From positions 6,780,151-6,844,150 of the forward strand of contig NC_135257.1 in NCBI RefSeq assembly GCF_964204865.1: DNA of 64,000 nucleotides, written 5' to 3'. The position numbers and the translations under genes are program-made. Origin of the DNA: Styela clava. Its lineage: Eukaryota > Chordata > Ascidiacea > Stolidobranchia > Styelidae. Positions 22,959-46,885 of this stretch are shown in pieces (position 1 is the first letter of the stretch; each line of letters begins with the position of its first letter). The notes beneath the pieces were generated by a model, which saw nothing but the letters and a program-made list of their open reading frames with translations, made no database searches and was not told the origin of the DNA.

Positions 22959-24960
22959 AATGTTATTCATGGGTAGCGGAATGCAAAATATCTGGGGATT
23001 CAACATGTGGATATTCTCTCCATAAACAAATACATGAAGTTTCTGCATCCCCAAGTCACCATTTCAAATTTGTCACAATGCAAATGGTTAGTCAGGGTAT
23101 CATCTTCTCCAATCAGTTTAATCATCACTTTGAAAAATACCGATATATGTGATGAATGGCACATATGCATTGGTAATGCCCTAAGTCATGTGATGGCAAG
23201 AGGTTGTCAGATACGATCACAATGTGATCTGTTGAACAAGATATTGAAAATTCTAAATTAAACCCTAAATTTTATAACGGAGTGCAAAAAATTACTTGAA
23301 TTGGCTTCCGAATTCGTATTGCATTCGTGGTTCATGCATAGACATATATTTTCAGATGTAGGTGCACACTATGATGTTAGTTACTGTATATTAGGTGAAT
23401 CAATGTCCAAAGACAAAAGCCATGCATACTTCATTTCACATTTGTTATGCTTTTTTATCTAAAATTGCCACTCAGTTCAGTGTCCGGGATATTTTAATTC
23501 AAAATTTTGATGGGACTATTTTCAATCACAATTATAGGGAAGTGTGGCTTCTTTTATTCTAAAAATGATTTAGCTTCATTTGAGTAGAGACTATCTCTGT
23601 AGTCATTGGGTTAAAAATATTATCTTTTGTTTGTAATATGGTGAAGAAACTTATTTTATACTTGCCTATTATCATTTGTTTTTTTAAATTTCCTACTAGA
23701 CCTCATGCACACTAAGAATAAACTTCTAATTTAAAGTGCTTCTTCTTTTGTTAACATACCCTCAGAATGTGGTCTCTGTACTTAAGCACCCTGAAACATG
23801 CTTCCATGGAGTATTGATGTCATATTTGAGTTGGTCCCTCTGTAACTGCACTAAACCAAATTAAAGAAGTACTGGCTCACAATTGGCGTTTCACCTCGCA
23901 AACACTTTACCATGACAAAATGTGGGTGGGCTCATGTTTATTTCCAAATTTCAGTTGAGTGACGACGCTCAAAAGGGCAGTTTTTCTAATCTTATTGACT
24001 TAATTGCTCAACGTCCCATGTCAATCAACATTTTGATACGTAATGCACAAACTTATATAGTTCTTGGCATTTCGACGTAGTTGCCAGTAGTAGTAACATT
24101 GCCTCTCTTACTTCAACTAAATGCTTCAGCACCATATCAATATGCATGAACAAATTGCTTTTTTGGAAAATTTTGAGATGATAGATTGAAAAATAGCATT
24201 ACACTTCCATATAAACAGTAGCGTGACTGTTCAAGTACACATCCGGATCTTTAGCTCCAAATACCAAAAAATTGTATATGGCTTATTATCGCTGGAAAGA
24301 ATATTTCTGATATTTCACCACACAGAAAGGCACATTTTCTACAGCATTGATTTATTGCACAGTTAAGTGGTTAGTTAACAATACATGACTAAACTATTAA
24401 ATATTTAAGAGATAATGAACTAATATCATACTAAGCATGAAACAATAGAATTTATTAATAAGTAGCTTCTTCCAACTTATATGAAAATGGAAAGCACCGT
24501 ACCTTACTACTCATATTAGAATGTTTAGCAATGAGGTTTGACATTTCTTTATAGATTTGAAAAACTGGATCAAAGGATAGACGAGTGTTTCTTGCTTTTT
24601 AGCAAATTGTCAAATATCTCATCGTTCTAATAGCTACAAACTGTCTCTATGACAATACCATTCTTGAGGAGCATCTATTTTATTTGGTGTTAGGAAGATG
24701 GTTAAATATATGAAAAGTTGTTGATGCTTCTGTAATAGCTCCTGCTTTCAACAATCCTTGAAGTGCAACACCTTGATATGGATTATATAATCATGACGAA
24801 TTGCATGGTTGGTGCATGTGTAAATCATCATACTGAAGTCTCTTGTATAGAAGAAACAGCATTGGCCATAATGGAACTGATTGTACTATACCAGTTTTAG
24901 ATGAGTATATGATCATGTCATAATTACCTACCAACAACGATTGCTTCTTTATGACAAGCA
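22959..24960. other. Convergent spacer between the astacin gene and TBC1D22
   Basis: Should hold the two facing 3' UTRs. I see no coding exon, RNA gene or clear transposon end here; composition is ordinary AT-rich. The exact poly(A) sites cannot be placed with confidence. Confidence 0.5.
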
Positions 24961-27900
24961 TCACCTTTTGGCCGCTAAATGACTTTTTGCATCTTCATAC
25001 GTGTAACGCAATCTGAAAGCTTCCGCAATAAGAAGACCAATTTCTTCATCTCCCCAGTGATGAGTTGGTACATTTTGTAACCTCAACATCAAACCCTGGA
25101 AATAATATTACATTACCACATAGGATGACTTCTTCATATGGTAAACGTGTGCCAGGGTTTGCATGGTCTCAAACGCATATACTTGAACCACCCACATTCA
25201 GTCCCACTTAATAAGAAATTCTGTTCTATTTCAGAATTCAAACAAATTCTTTACTGGGTCAAATACTATTTATATTAATCCAATATTCGAATTCTAAATT
25301 ATGATACCATTTCGCAATCTGAAGTCAGTTTACATTGAATCAGTCATTGTATGAAAATCAATTGAAATAAAACTTTGCTTCTGGGTAGTGAATAAACACC
25401 CATTGTCTTATATTACCTGAAAGTCTCTTTCTTCAAGGAGTTGTTTTCTCCACTGTCTTAAAAATGCAACACAAACATACAGATGAAAATCTGAGAAGCC
25501 TTCAGTCTCTGCTAGATAAGTATCCCACAACCTTATTGTGCACCTTAAATAAAAGAAAATTCAATTATTACTTATTGAAAGATTAACTGTAGGCAATCGT
25601 GCGGACAGGGGCCAAACCTAATAAATTTTGTACAATTAAATTATGGTATTATGGCAAGACATTTTAAATGCTCGTATCAGCCATGGATTGAATATTTCAC
25701 GGCTCTTTTAACGAGCGGCGTAATCATAACGACCAATGCACAGAAATTTCAGATTTGAAAATCCTGGCTGTAGGTAAGGCGTTACAGTGCGCCTTAATTT
25801 CATATTTTTTTTGCCACTCACAGAAATGCCCTTGTTCCTAATTCTACCTGTGAGTGGGTCAGAAAAATGATCGCCATCGGACGGACTAGGCATACCTGAG
25901 TGGAATTTCTCTCATCAATAAATTGTTCATCCATCGGAAAGCAAATTGTAGATATTCAACCTGCTCACGTTCAAGATGATTGTGCAATTGTTCTGAAATA
26001 AGTAAAAGTACATTTCATCTTATAGAATGCAGCATCCGTTAAACAACAAACAATATGATACACCAGTAATATGCAGAATATAATGCAATATGTAATTTTC
26101 CTTTCCAAAGTGATTACAAAGGAACCTAGTATCATTTGTCATCCACTAAAGATGCACCGATTAAATTTACAACCAATATTTCTCAAAACGCTATATAAAC
26201 ACTTCAGCAATGGCACAACATTGTTTGAGCATTCAAAGCCAACTAGAGTTGATCTCGGCAAATCTATGCATCAAGAATAACGAAAACAACGATTGATCTT
26301 GTACTCACCATCAACACTTCTATTTAATTCTTTTAACCTTTGAACTTTAGTTTGTACACCTGGTTGTGCAAATGTGTAATTGTCTTGAATTCCATCAAGT
26401 AGTTTACTTGTACACCAATAAGTATCTGCTTCCATTCGATCTAGAATTTCTTGTGAAAGCTGCGACACATCATAGGTTTCAACATCATCATCAGCACCTA
26501 CGAAATTAGGACTTGAATCTAAGTCATTTCCTACTCTATTTAAGCTAAGGATAACAGATTTGCTTTGAACTTGGATGGATGTTATGGACTTACCAACAGC
26601 TTAATAAAATCTGAGTAAATATTAATAGCAGAATTATTCCTCACAAATATATTACATTGCTTAACAAGGCTCAGCAATCTATGAATGCAAATACCATGCA
26701 GTGGTTTCCAACCTTTTATGCTAAATTCCTCCTGTTGCCTATTTTTGAAACTCCTTATTTTCACCTCATTACGCATAAAACTCATAAAAAAGAACATTAT
26801 TTGTTCCATCTTTAATGGAGCCTTTGCTAGTGTTAGACACAACACAAGTCGCAGTTTTTTGTACGGTTTAAATAATTCATAATGCAATCATGAATAAGTA
26901 TTATTTATAGTAATGATAAAAGGCTCAAGAAGAATGGGAATACTACAGTAACCATGAGGCAAAATTCCATCCCGGTTAGAAAACGTTGCAGTAGAGTTGA
27001 ACATAGTAGAAAAGGGGGAAATGCAATATATAGGGTGCCCAAAAAATTTCACCCAATAACAATTCAAATTTTCTTTGCCTATGTTTATTAATAGTTCTTA
27101 TTGTGTTTGTGGTTCTCATTTATCACACAATAAAATGTATTTAAACTTAATGAAATGAATCTTTTGGATACCATGTACAGTATCTATATAGAATTTCAAT
27201 TACCAGAATAACTTACTTATCTGTTCTGACAGAAAAACAATAAAAAATGGAGTAACAAGATCATTTATTCCTTGAACATATCCACTTGCAGGATGTCTGA
27301 TTGCCCATATAAATAATAATCTTTCGAACATCTAAAATAAACAATAAAAAACCTACCGTAAGTATTTTGTGAGAAGTGTTATACAACTTGACTACAAAAC
27401 TAAGCAAACATTAAAATAGAAATGAAGTTTAAACAAATGTTTACAAAAATTATAATAATGATTGTGACAATATACATATTTGTCATTTTTTTGTGCTTCT
27501 GCTGTTTAGACACCCAAAAAGTGAATAGTACCAAAAAGCAGAAGTGCTCACAATTAGTCACTATGAAGTGATAAATAAAATTGTAATTTTCCAAGTCAGT
27601 CAGAAAATGGCAATTCAGTTCATTGGATAATTCTTGGTAAGTCAAAAACTGTCGAATATAAGTTATATATTGATTGCACTCATAAAGCATGATGCATTCT
27701 GCCTAAAATATTCTGCCTGCATATTCTTATTTCTGATTGGCTTGCAAAAAGGAAGTAAAGTATACACTCACTTCTTGAACTATTTTCATCTGAAACAATG
27801 GTATGAGTGGATTTGTCCTTGGAATATCGATGTGTATCTGAAAATAGCCAAAGTCAAAAGTGTTGATTTGATCCACTAAAATTACATTTGAGGATTGAAA

Positions 27901-30900
27901 TGAGAAACAGTTATAGCTCTAAATTGAAAAAATTTGGTTTAATATTAAACTTGCAGCACAATAAGAATCTTTGAAAAATATTGCTAGTATTTAACGACTC
28001 ATCACATTGCCACCTACAATATTTGTAATCATCACTGAATCATATGACGTACCTGATGAAACGTTTCTTTATGCATTCCTTGTCTTTCTCTGTCATAATA
28101 ATCTCTCACAAAATTGAAATATTCTTTCCTTTTTCTTATCAAAACACTTTCACGTCTCTCTTTATTAGCAGGCATATAATCCTATAGACAGGAATGATAT
28201 TATTCTGGTCATATGTTTGAATGAATGGATACATTGCAAGGAATATGAATCATAGATTATTATTACTCACAAGTCACAACTGCACTGGTCTCATATATGT
28301 AGATTTCATGAGTAAATAAGCCTGTTATTATGACTATACCAAATCACAAAAACGACCCGTCAATGCAATATAAGAATAATAAGGTATATTTATTGTAAAA
28401 ACAATAAAATATGAACATTAAATACTGACATTCATATTAACATAGTAATTGGTCGCAACTCACAAAGTCCCAATAAATTAAAATATTAATGAGAGCACAT
28501 TGAAACATGATAAATATCTTTCATATAAAAAACTACTTGAACTGGGTGTTTCATCTCAGTTTTGGTTGATTGAAATTTGAAACATAAAAGTATGGTCAGT
28601 AAGTTTGATCAACAAATTTTCAAATTCTTCAATTTTTTGATCTATGTATTCCTGTACACGTGAAAACAGATGACCAGTTCGCTAGAAGTCTGTGCTCAAT
28701 AATTACTATCATGTTTTAAGCTGGTATACTTACGCATAATACTCTCCAGGTATCAGGTCTCATGCAGGCTGGAATACCAGACCAACTCAATTCCCGGAGT
28801 TCAGCTGAAAATTTTTTATATGGTAAGTTGGTAACAATAAATGAGTGGAACAGAAAGTTTACAATACAAACAAATCAAGCAATTTTAAAACCTACATGCA
28901 AAGGGAAGCTAATAAAAGAAACTGCTATAGGTTTTGATTCAAAGAAAAAAATGATATCTATCTGAACTGGATAAAGAAATGGATTGTAGCAAAAATATTG
29001 TAACATTTTGTTTATCAGTAATTTTTTCTGATTTTTAGTATTCATGATGAGCGCTATTATTGTAGGAATATACACGACTACTATTTATTACACAATTACT
29101 CACATAGATCTGTATTCGGACTGTCAATAAGATTTTTAAACTTTGAGATTCGGATGGTTTCCCTCGATTTATCAATTGTTTGAAGCGGTGCACGCATGGA
29201 TTGTGTGTTCGGTGCGTTTGAGGCATCTGAAAAACACATAGATTTTCATTCATGATTGAAGCAACAATCATTACATCAATAGATGTAAAACAATAAATGC
29301 TGTGTATGTACAATAAGTGTCATATTACATGTTGTCATGAAAGCTATGCCACTTAAAAATCTCACAATACTCTTTCGTATGAAAATGAAACAGAAAAATT
29401 GTGGAATGATTAGGGTCTTTCATACCATCTCAATCCTTCAATTACCTGAATTTTTAAGCCTTTAGAGTCATTTTAGTGCAAAGAAGACCTTAACTAATTT
29501 AGAAACAAGTACAAAAAAACAAATACTACCATTACGGTGATCTTTACTATTATTTGGTGGTGTTGTGATGTGTGCTTGAGATTTATCAGACTTCTCATCA
29601 TCTAATGAAATAACAAAGAATCTTAAATTAAATATGAATCAATCAATAGATTCAAATACAGTGAGAAAATCCTGTTAAAATACACAAACACTGGATGGAA
29701 AGAGTAAATCGAAGTCGAAGATATTTTTGAGTAGAATATATTGGCAGTCAAATGTTCATACCTGTGAAAACAAGGGTGTGCAACAATTTTTGTCGGTGGG
29801 CCATATAACCAACCTTAGACATCCAGGCGGGCCACAGCCTCACAGAAATGTAGGCACCGGGGCAAAACGGCAAAAGATTCAACACCGGGAAGAGTAAAAA
29901 ACTTTATGTATTTATACCCATGTGAGCACCTTTTTGAACATAAACTGTCAGATTAAAATTTTATGCTCAATAATACAACATCTGAGTGCTGGCAAGGGCC
30001 ACACTAAATAGCTTGGCGGGCCGGGTTGTGGACCATGGGCTGCCTGTTGCACACCCCCGTTGGAAAGAATAAGATGGGCTTAGCAAAGTCACTCAAAACT
30101 ACATAGAATAAATACACTCTACTATGAATTGAGTAGTCAGATTTAAACATCTATTAAAAACAAATATTTACAGATTATCATACCTTGAGTCACTTGTTCA
30201 GATATATTTTGTTCAGTGGAATTCTTCTTTACTGATTCTTCTTCACTAACATTCACTGATGGAACAGTTCTGCTTGCACCACCGGGAAATTTCATTGTTG
30301 AACTTTGCAGCACTTTTTCATCTGCAGTAGATTTATTTTTTGAATCATTGTTGCTTGACGTTAAACTTGCACGCTTGCTATGACTCGCAATAACTGCTTT
30401 TGCAGATTCCTGTATGATAACAAAATAAAGTCATATTAAAGGTAAAAATAGAGAATCTCAGTAATTTCTAATCCAATTGAAGCAAATTACACACTGTATA
30501 TCCTCACATATAAGCCAAGTTTAAAACTCAAATAAAAATTGCCAAACTAAGGGGTCGACTTATACATGCATCCCCTAATCACATTAGAAAAATTCAGCTT
30601 ATACGTGCATAACCCTAACCTTCATAGATAGATGTATACCTCATTTACATATAACTTAATTAAATACATATATATATGTAAATATTTTTTTATAATATTA
30701 TGCAAATTAAATTTGCAGAAAGTGTTCAAGAAATTTTACTTCTAAATTTACAATGACATATTTAAAGAAATTTTCGAAAACATTTCGCCTTTAACAAGTT
30801 CAACTTTTTTTTTTTCAAGTTTGAATTATAGAACAACAGCGTGCGTTCAATACTACCTTTGCATGTTCTGGATGAATGTTAATTTTTGAAACAGCATCTC

Positions 30901-31346
30901 TGAGAAGATCATCTTCACTAGCGTCCCATGCATCTTCTGTATGATGCTCAAATTCTTTGAAAGACAATTTATGCCTCGGAACTGGTGATATGTTTTGTGT
31001 TGAGGATTTGATTGACCTACAATGTATAAAGTTATTGCTTACAATTTCTAATAGACAGATAATTATTTTGAAATATACACAAGGCCAATGATACATAATA
31101 TCAAGTGAAATATAAAGCTTAAATTCTGAAACCTGCAGAGCTGTGTACACAAACAGGTAGGTCACTTGTCAGGACAATCCTACAATTAAACTCAAATACA
31201 AGCAGATTGCATATTGTTACTATACTGCTATCATCTCAAACCTTTGTTCAGTTGTCTATACAGGAATGAAAAAGTACTAACCCTCCAGGCATTTTCGGTG
31301 AAGATCTCTTCCAAAATGGAACTTTGCTTGGCGATTTGGAAGACAT
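24961..31346 (-). CDS. TBC1D22: TBC1 domain family member 22 (Rab GTPase-activating protein)
   Basis: Thirteen exons on the minus strand, 524 residues: 31346-31282, 31016-30857, 30409-30184, 29601-29530, 29226-29104, 28804-28734, 28181-28053, 27837-27772, 27331-27217, 26497-26309, 25992-25896, 25543-25417, 25095-24961. All junctions are GT-AG and phase-consistent. The N-terminus (VPFWKRSSPKMPG) and the FKEFEHHTEDAWDASEDD block match human TBC1D22A/B; a low-complexity Ser/Lys linker follows. The TBC domain has ELRELSWSGIP, the arginine finger in IHIDIPR (Arg289) and the glutamine finger in GYVQG (Gln324), so both catalytic fingers are present. DTYWCTSKLLDGIQDNYTF is diagnostic of the family. 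Length is close to the human proteins (about 505-517). Known for the family: TBC proteins speed GTP hydrolysis by Rabs, and TBC1D22 proteins are linked to the Golgi. There is one gene here where vertebrates have two (A and B). The start at 31346 keeps the conserved N-terminus. Confidence 0.95.
29771..30059. mobile_element. hAT-like MITE, 289 bp
   Basis: Left end CAAGGGTGTGCAACAA and right end CTGTTGCACACCCCCG are inverted copies, followed inward by GGTGGGCCATA and GGCGGGCCGGG. The flanking 8-mers (TGTGAAAA / TTGGAAAG) agree only partly, so the exact edges are uncertain. It lies in the TBC1D22 intron between exons 30409-30184 and 29601-29530. Confidence 0.65.
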
Positions 31347-32007
31347 ACCGGTAGCTGTCAGGCTGTTGGTCACTTAGTAATTACGTATTATTTCAGTATT
31401 TCGACTGTTTTTGCACAGTTTGGTTTTTATTCAGTTACCGTATGGGAGCTGATCTTCATTCAGTTTTTAATAACAATCCAATTTCAACATTCCCTAATTC
31501 AGTAATAATAACCCAAGTTATAACTTTAAATTAATATCTTGAATCAGACACACAACACTACCAAGCAATGTATGAATGTCCAGAATGAGAAACAGGCAAA
31601 ATTGCCCTCTGAACTCATTCCACCCAAGTACCACAGGTAAAAAAATAGAAGTAGCCAAAGTAAATTACAATGCAAAGAGTAGTTACGCGTCATCGCCTGC
31701 ACTGGTGCGTGAATTACACTGTAGTGATTATATTTTCATTGTTTTTTGAATTGGAGATCATCTATGAATCATCGAAATAATGCAGTAGGTATACATATAA
31801 ATTTTGAAGCATAATTAAGAAACTATTGCTCCATTTTTGTAATCGCAATTATATTTTCGCTACAGCAAGTCAGCTTTTGGTGGGAAGTTTGGAAATCCCC
31901 ACTTTTCCACTTTCTGCATTTGCATGTAATTATGTTGTTGTGACCGGTTATTTTGCGTGTAATCTGATCTACAGAAATACCGAGGAATTAAAAAAAGAAA
32001 TTGAAAA
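31347..32007. promoter_or_regulatory. Shared divergent promoter of TBC1D22 and MCM8
   Basis: Only 661 bp separate the start codons of the two divergent genes, so one bidirectional control region is inferred. No TATA box is obvious near either start, and no specific factor site stands out to me. There may be a small non-coding 5' exon for either gene within it. Confidence 0.5.
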
Positions 32008-42511
<10,504 letters not shown>

Positions 42512-42761
42512 ATACTTTTATCTTACTACCGTAATTAAATTTTCTTTAGTTTTTTAATCCATTTCGTCCTTAAATTTATTTTTTATCGTTATTTTGTTTT
42601 ACCCCACATATGTGCCATACATTTCACATTTTATAACTACTTCAGAGTTGCAATCAATTTACTATGATTCGAACATGCCAGTCGCCTCTTGGATGCCCAC
42701 AGTCCAATTCTTCAAACTGAATTTAGTTTATCTGATAACTCAAGTGAAAATAGAACTGCTG

Positions 42762-42767
42762 AATAAA
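42762..42767 (+). terminator. Probable MCM8 poly(A) signal
   Basis: AATAAA lies about 250 bp after the MCM8 stop, followed by a T-rich run (TCTTTCTTTTTTTCTCTG) that could serve as the downstream element. Confidence 0.5.
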
Positions 42768-45700
42768 TTCAGGTACAGTTAGTCTTTCTTTTTTTCTCTG
42801 TTAAAAAATTAGTAATAAAAATCACATCTCAAAAATTTTGAACGCCACATGCAGAGACCAAATAGCATTATGGGAGCAGCATACATAGGCTTACCATACG
42901 TCCCGGTTCAGCTGAGACGGTGCCGGTTTTAGCATGTTTTTCCACTGTCCTGGCGATAAAGTGTCCCGGTTTTGCAGCATGACAATTCTAAATAATTTTT
43001 CTATTTGATACTATTACAAATACTTTTATTTTAACGGATGCAGCCGATTTTCGTCTCACTTCACTGGTTCAGAGAAATTGTTATGTCATAGTTGGATATG
43101 AAGTATGAACCATGCGTTAATTCAACCCCCAACTGTACTGTCGTTAAATCATCAAAATGTCGGAAACAAAGTGCAAGTTTTCCAATGGGTTGAACAATTT
43201 CCATTATTTGAAGCGAAGACCAGGATATTTTAATAGGATTTACAGCTAATTTTGATCCCCTTAATCTACCCACAATGGTATGGGGATTGTAAACTATTAC
43301 TTAGCCCCTCGAATCGAACCAAGGTTGGCCTGTCCAATCCGCGCCGTCTTGGTTTTTTGCTTCAGAAATATGGTAAGCCTAAGCATACACCGCCATCTAA
43401 GATGCCTAATTCTGGATCCAACAGTTAAAAATAATGTATTGCAGACTAAAGGTATTACAAAAATCGCCACAAAATTCCATTAAAAAATATGAGCAAATAT
43501 GGAATAATAATAATGACAAGATATTTTTACACTCTCACGTCATGTGTGTTTGACACTTTACGAGGGAAGTATTATCCTCTGGTTATTCAAATATATATAT
43601 TTATGTATAATCAATCGTACGAGCTACCTTATATAATTGAAACCAACGGATTTGTGGGCCATATTTTGTCACTGGTCTATTTAAAAAGCAACCAAAGCAG
43701 ATTTTCATTTTAACGGATTGTTACAAAAAGTGGACACTTTTTAGATAGAACTGTCACTCCAATATACCGGCACAAAGTGAATTAGCCCATTGATTTTTTA
43801 CGCATGTCCTATACGTTTTACATGTTTTGCTTTGACAAGCGCGTAAACGGGAAAATGAGATTACCACGGTTTCCGTGATCTTGAGTTTTCATACTAAATA
43901 TACGGCCCACCAACAAAACTAAAGTTCCCAAATGTATTGTCAAATTCTCACTAATGTATCTGCCAATAGAAATTATACCGATGGGGCCATATTTTAGAGA
44001 TATACCTTTGAATGTCAAGATTGGATTTATCCTGTTGCAAAGTAAACAAAGCCTGAAAGATCAATACAAGACGTCACAAATACGTTCCTCAAATCATAAA
44101 CAGTTCTCTGGGAATATGAAATGAAAACATCACAGGGATGGCAAATAAGAACAGGCCGAAGTAACTTATAGCAGTTGTCTTGTATGCAGCTAAACTAGTC
44201 ATAATTTCGACATGTTAACAATGCATTATATCATGATGTAGAATTATGTTCAGTTCCCTTAACGTAGTCAAATGTAATTTCATTGAATAACTTCTCCTAG
44301 CTCCTTGAAAAAAGTATGATCTATGCAGACCAGGAAACAGTTTTGTAAAGCGTAAGATGAATACATCTGATGCAGTGGTGGGATTCAATTTTTTTGTCAG
44401 CCGGTTCCATCACAGAAGTCATATTTTTCACCCGGTTCTGTTACAAAAAGTCATTAACAGTGACCAGTAATGCGAACCGGTTCGCTGATCTCATAAAATT
44501 CCGTGAGACGGAACCGGCTGAATTCCATTGATCCTGAAATTCCACACTGATCTGATGGTAACGCATTCATGTATATATAGGGTGACAATCTGGGGCGGAT
44601 TAAGCCCCTTTGATGCCCTAAGCACTGAAGACTTTGGTGTCCCCTCATGTGTAATTTAATTATAAAAACAATAAACCACATAAGTGTATTATCCATTAAA
44701 AATAATTACACCCAACAGTGAATAAAACAACTTTTACAAACAAACTGTTATATATAGCCGATATATATATATCGGCCGTTTACTGCCGATATGATATATC
44801 GGCAAACATGCAATATCGGCCCGATATATCGATTGAGCTCTGATCCTGAGGGAGTGTGACAATAAAGATTCATGCCTCCAGTCTCAACATGAGTCGAAAT
44901 ACCAAAGGATACAAGTCAGTCACAACTGAAATTTTCCAGTACCTAGTAGTCTACCTCAGGGTGGTTCCAGGTTGCTAGGTTGAAGGACCGCAAAAACTTT
45001 TGAGGAGGTCTCGCTGGCCGCAAGTCGGAGAAAACCCAAAAGTGATCGAAATATCGCGTGTTTACTTTAAATTGAATAAACAACGTGAGTTTACCGTTCT
45101 AATCAGACTATTATTATATATTATTGTTGCATGGTTGGCGTTCTTTCAAAGAAGATATATAAAGCCTTCAGGTATTTTAAAGTTTATTCCCGAAAATCAC
45201 CGTTGTATTTTGCGCATCTCGCGTTTAATTTCGCTCTAAACCAGACACTGTGTAATGGGCAAGGAAATACGTTTCCGTCGTGTTTTACTTATGTCACCTT
45301 TTCTTGCGACACTCATTTTATAACGAATTGTTATATTGAGTAATTTAAAAACTTGCAGCGTGAGCATGCTCAGTGTCATCGTCAAATACCAACCAAGTCC
45401 GTCTAAGTTGGTATTACGGGACTAGCTAAAAAAAAAACTGGAGTGCGCGACGTTAAACGTGTAAGATTGTATATCTTCGGTGAACTATAGTAACTTTGAT
45501 AATTTTTCCTAATTAGTAGGCAGGGTACTAAAAAGATTTTATTATATATATATATATATATATATAACTGTTCTACAGGACTTTCGGCGAACCCCTGGAA
45601 CAGCTCCACCGAACTCAGGGTATAAAACACTGACCTCAAGGTATCTCGTTGCATTGCGTCATATGTGTAATGATAATCACAAGTTTCTACTTATTTTAAA

Positions 45701-46885
45701 ATTTTCTAAACACATCAAAAACTGTTGATAATATCATAAGAAAATTTTAAAAATTCAATCCCGTGAATAAGGAGGACATTTTGGCATTTTAGAGCGTCCT
45801 CGGAGGACGTAAAATTTTCAACGAAAAAAGAAGACTAATCCTTCAAAAGGAGGACGTATGGTCACCAGCGCCGGATTAACCATTAAACAATATAAGCACG
45901 TGCTTAGGGCACCAAGCAAAGAGGGGCACCACAGAAATTTTAGAGCAGAATAATATATTATAGTTTATCGGTGTTTATCAAAATATTACGAGTTCACCAG
46001 ATTAACCTTCTTTATTAAAAATAAACACTGAACTTTTTTTTGGACACGAAATGGGCCTATGAGTCGTTTTCTTAAATTGTTGTTGTTTTTTCGTTCTAGT
46101 ATTCTCCTTGTTGCTGCATTTTTATTTGAAAAAAAAATTCTTTTCTTTTCAACAATTGGACCAATGAACTATTTACACTATGTGGCGGTTCCACGATCGC
46201 ATTTCAACGATCTAGTGGTAAGCGAAATCGGGAGTTTTTTGATAAGGTAGACCAGGGTGGTCCAAACCCTGCCATGCTGATACATTCCGCGCGGCTCACC
46301 GAACAATTTTAGCGTATATTTGTATCTAATGAAGGAACGTTTTTGAGTTTTTTGTTAGCTATTCCAACAGAGGTTTGAGATCCTGAGATTCAAACCCTTT
46401 TTCTAACGCTTTGTTCCCTTATTTTAGTAAGAACACTCCTCTGTTTTTAAGCGTCGGCCATGTGACAGTAGTGACGAAACGCAGCGTCGACTTAATAAAC
46501 AACTCGTAAAATAACTTAGTCGAGTGTAGCTTCGGCAGATATTATTTTACTGTACATGTCTGTTACATCATGAATTCAGTACAGTACAGTACGTCATCTC
46601 ATCTTGTATTTCGCAATTTAGTGTGAAGTCTCTATTTGAGCAGTAGGCCCAGTGAAAACTCTTTTTTACCCAATAACTAAAAAAAGTATCGATGCCTTAA
46701 AAAAGATCGAACTGATAGCGAAGCGGACTGCATTACTTGCGGATACGGTACTTTCAATTCTGTGGCAAATAAAGGCAAGATCAGCTTACAGTTACACGCT
46801 GTAAAAAGGACAAAAATGTCCCCCTAATATATATATATGTTAATTGCAGGAAATAAGTTTTTTTCTGTCTTCAGCGTTAATCACT
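42768..46885. other. Transposon-rich spacer between MCM8 and the lipocalin-like gene
   Basis: No real gene seen. Recognisable pieces are: a hAT-type end (ACCATACGTCCCGG) at 42893 and an inverted partner (GGACGTATGGT) at 45852; a MITE at about 44375-44535 with TCAGCCGGTTCC and GGAACCGGCTGAATTCC arms; CGATATATCGG-type inverted words at 44757-44833; a (TA)n run at 45541-45567; the GCGCCGGATTAACC end of another element at 45869; CAGGGTGGTCCAAACC, a hAT-like end, at 46253. Short open frames here appear to be chance or eroded transposon code. Confidence 0.5.

Noticed and set aside
45541-45567. Functional signal in the (TA)n run
   Set aside because: Simple microsatellite; similar runs occur at 47168-47188 and elsewhere.
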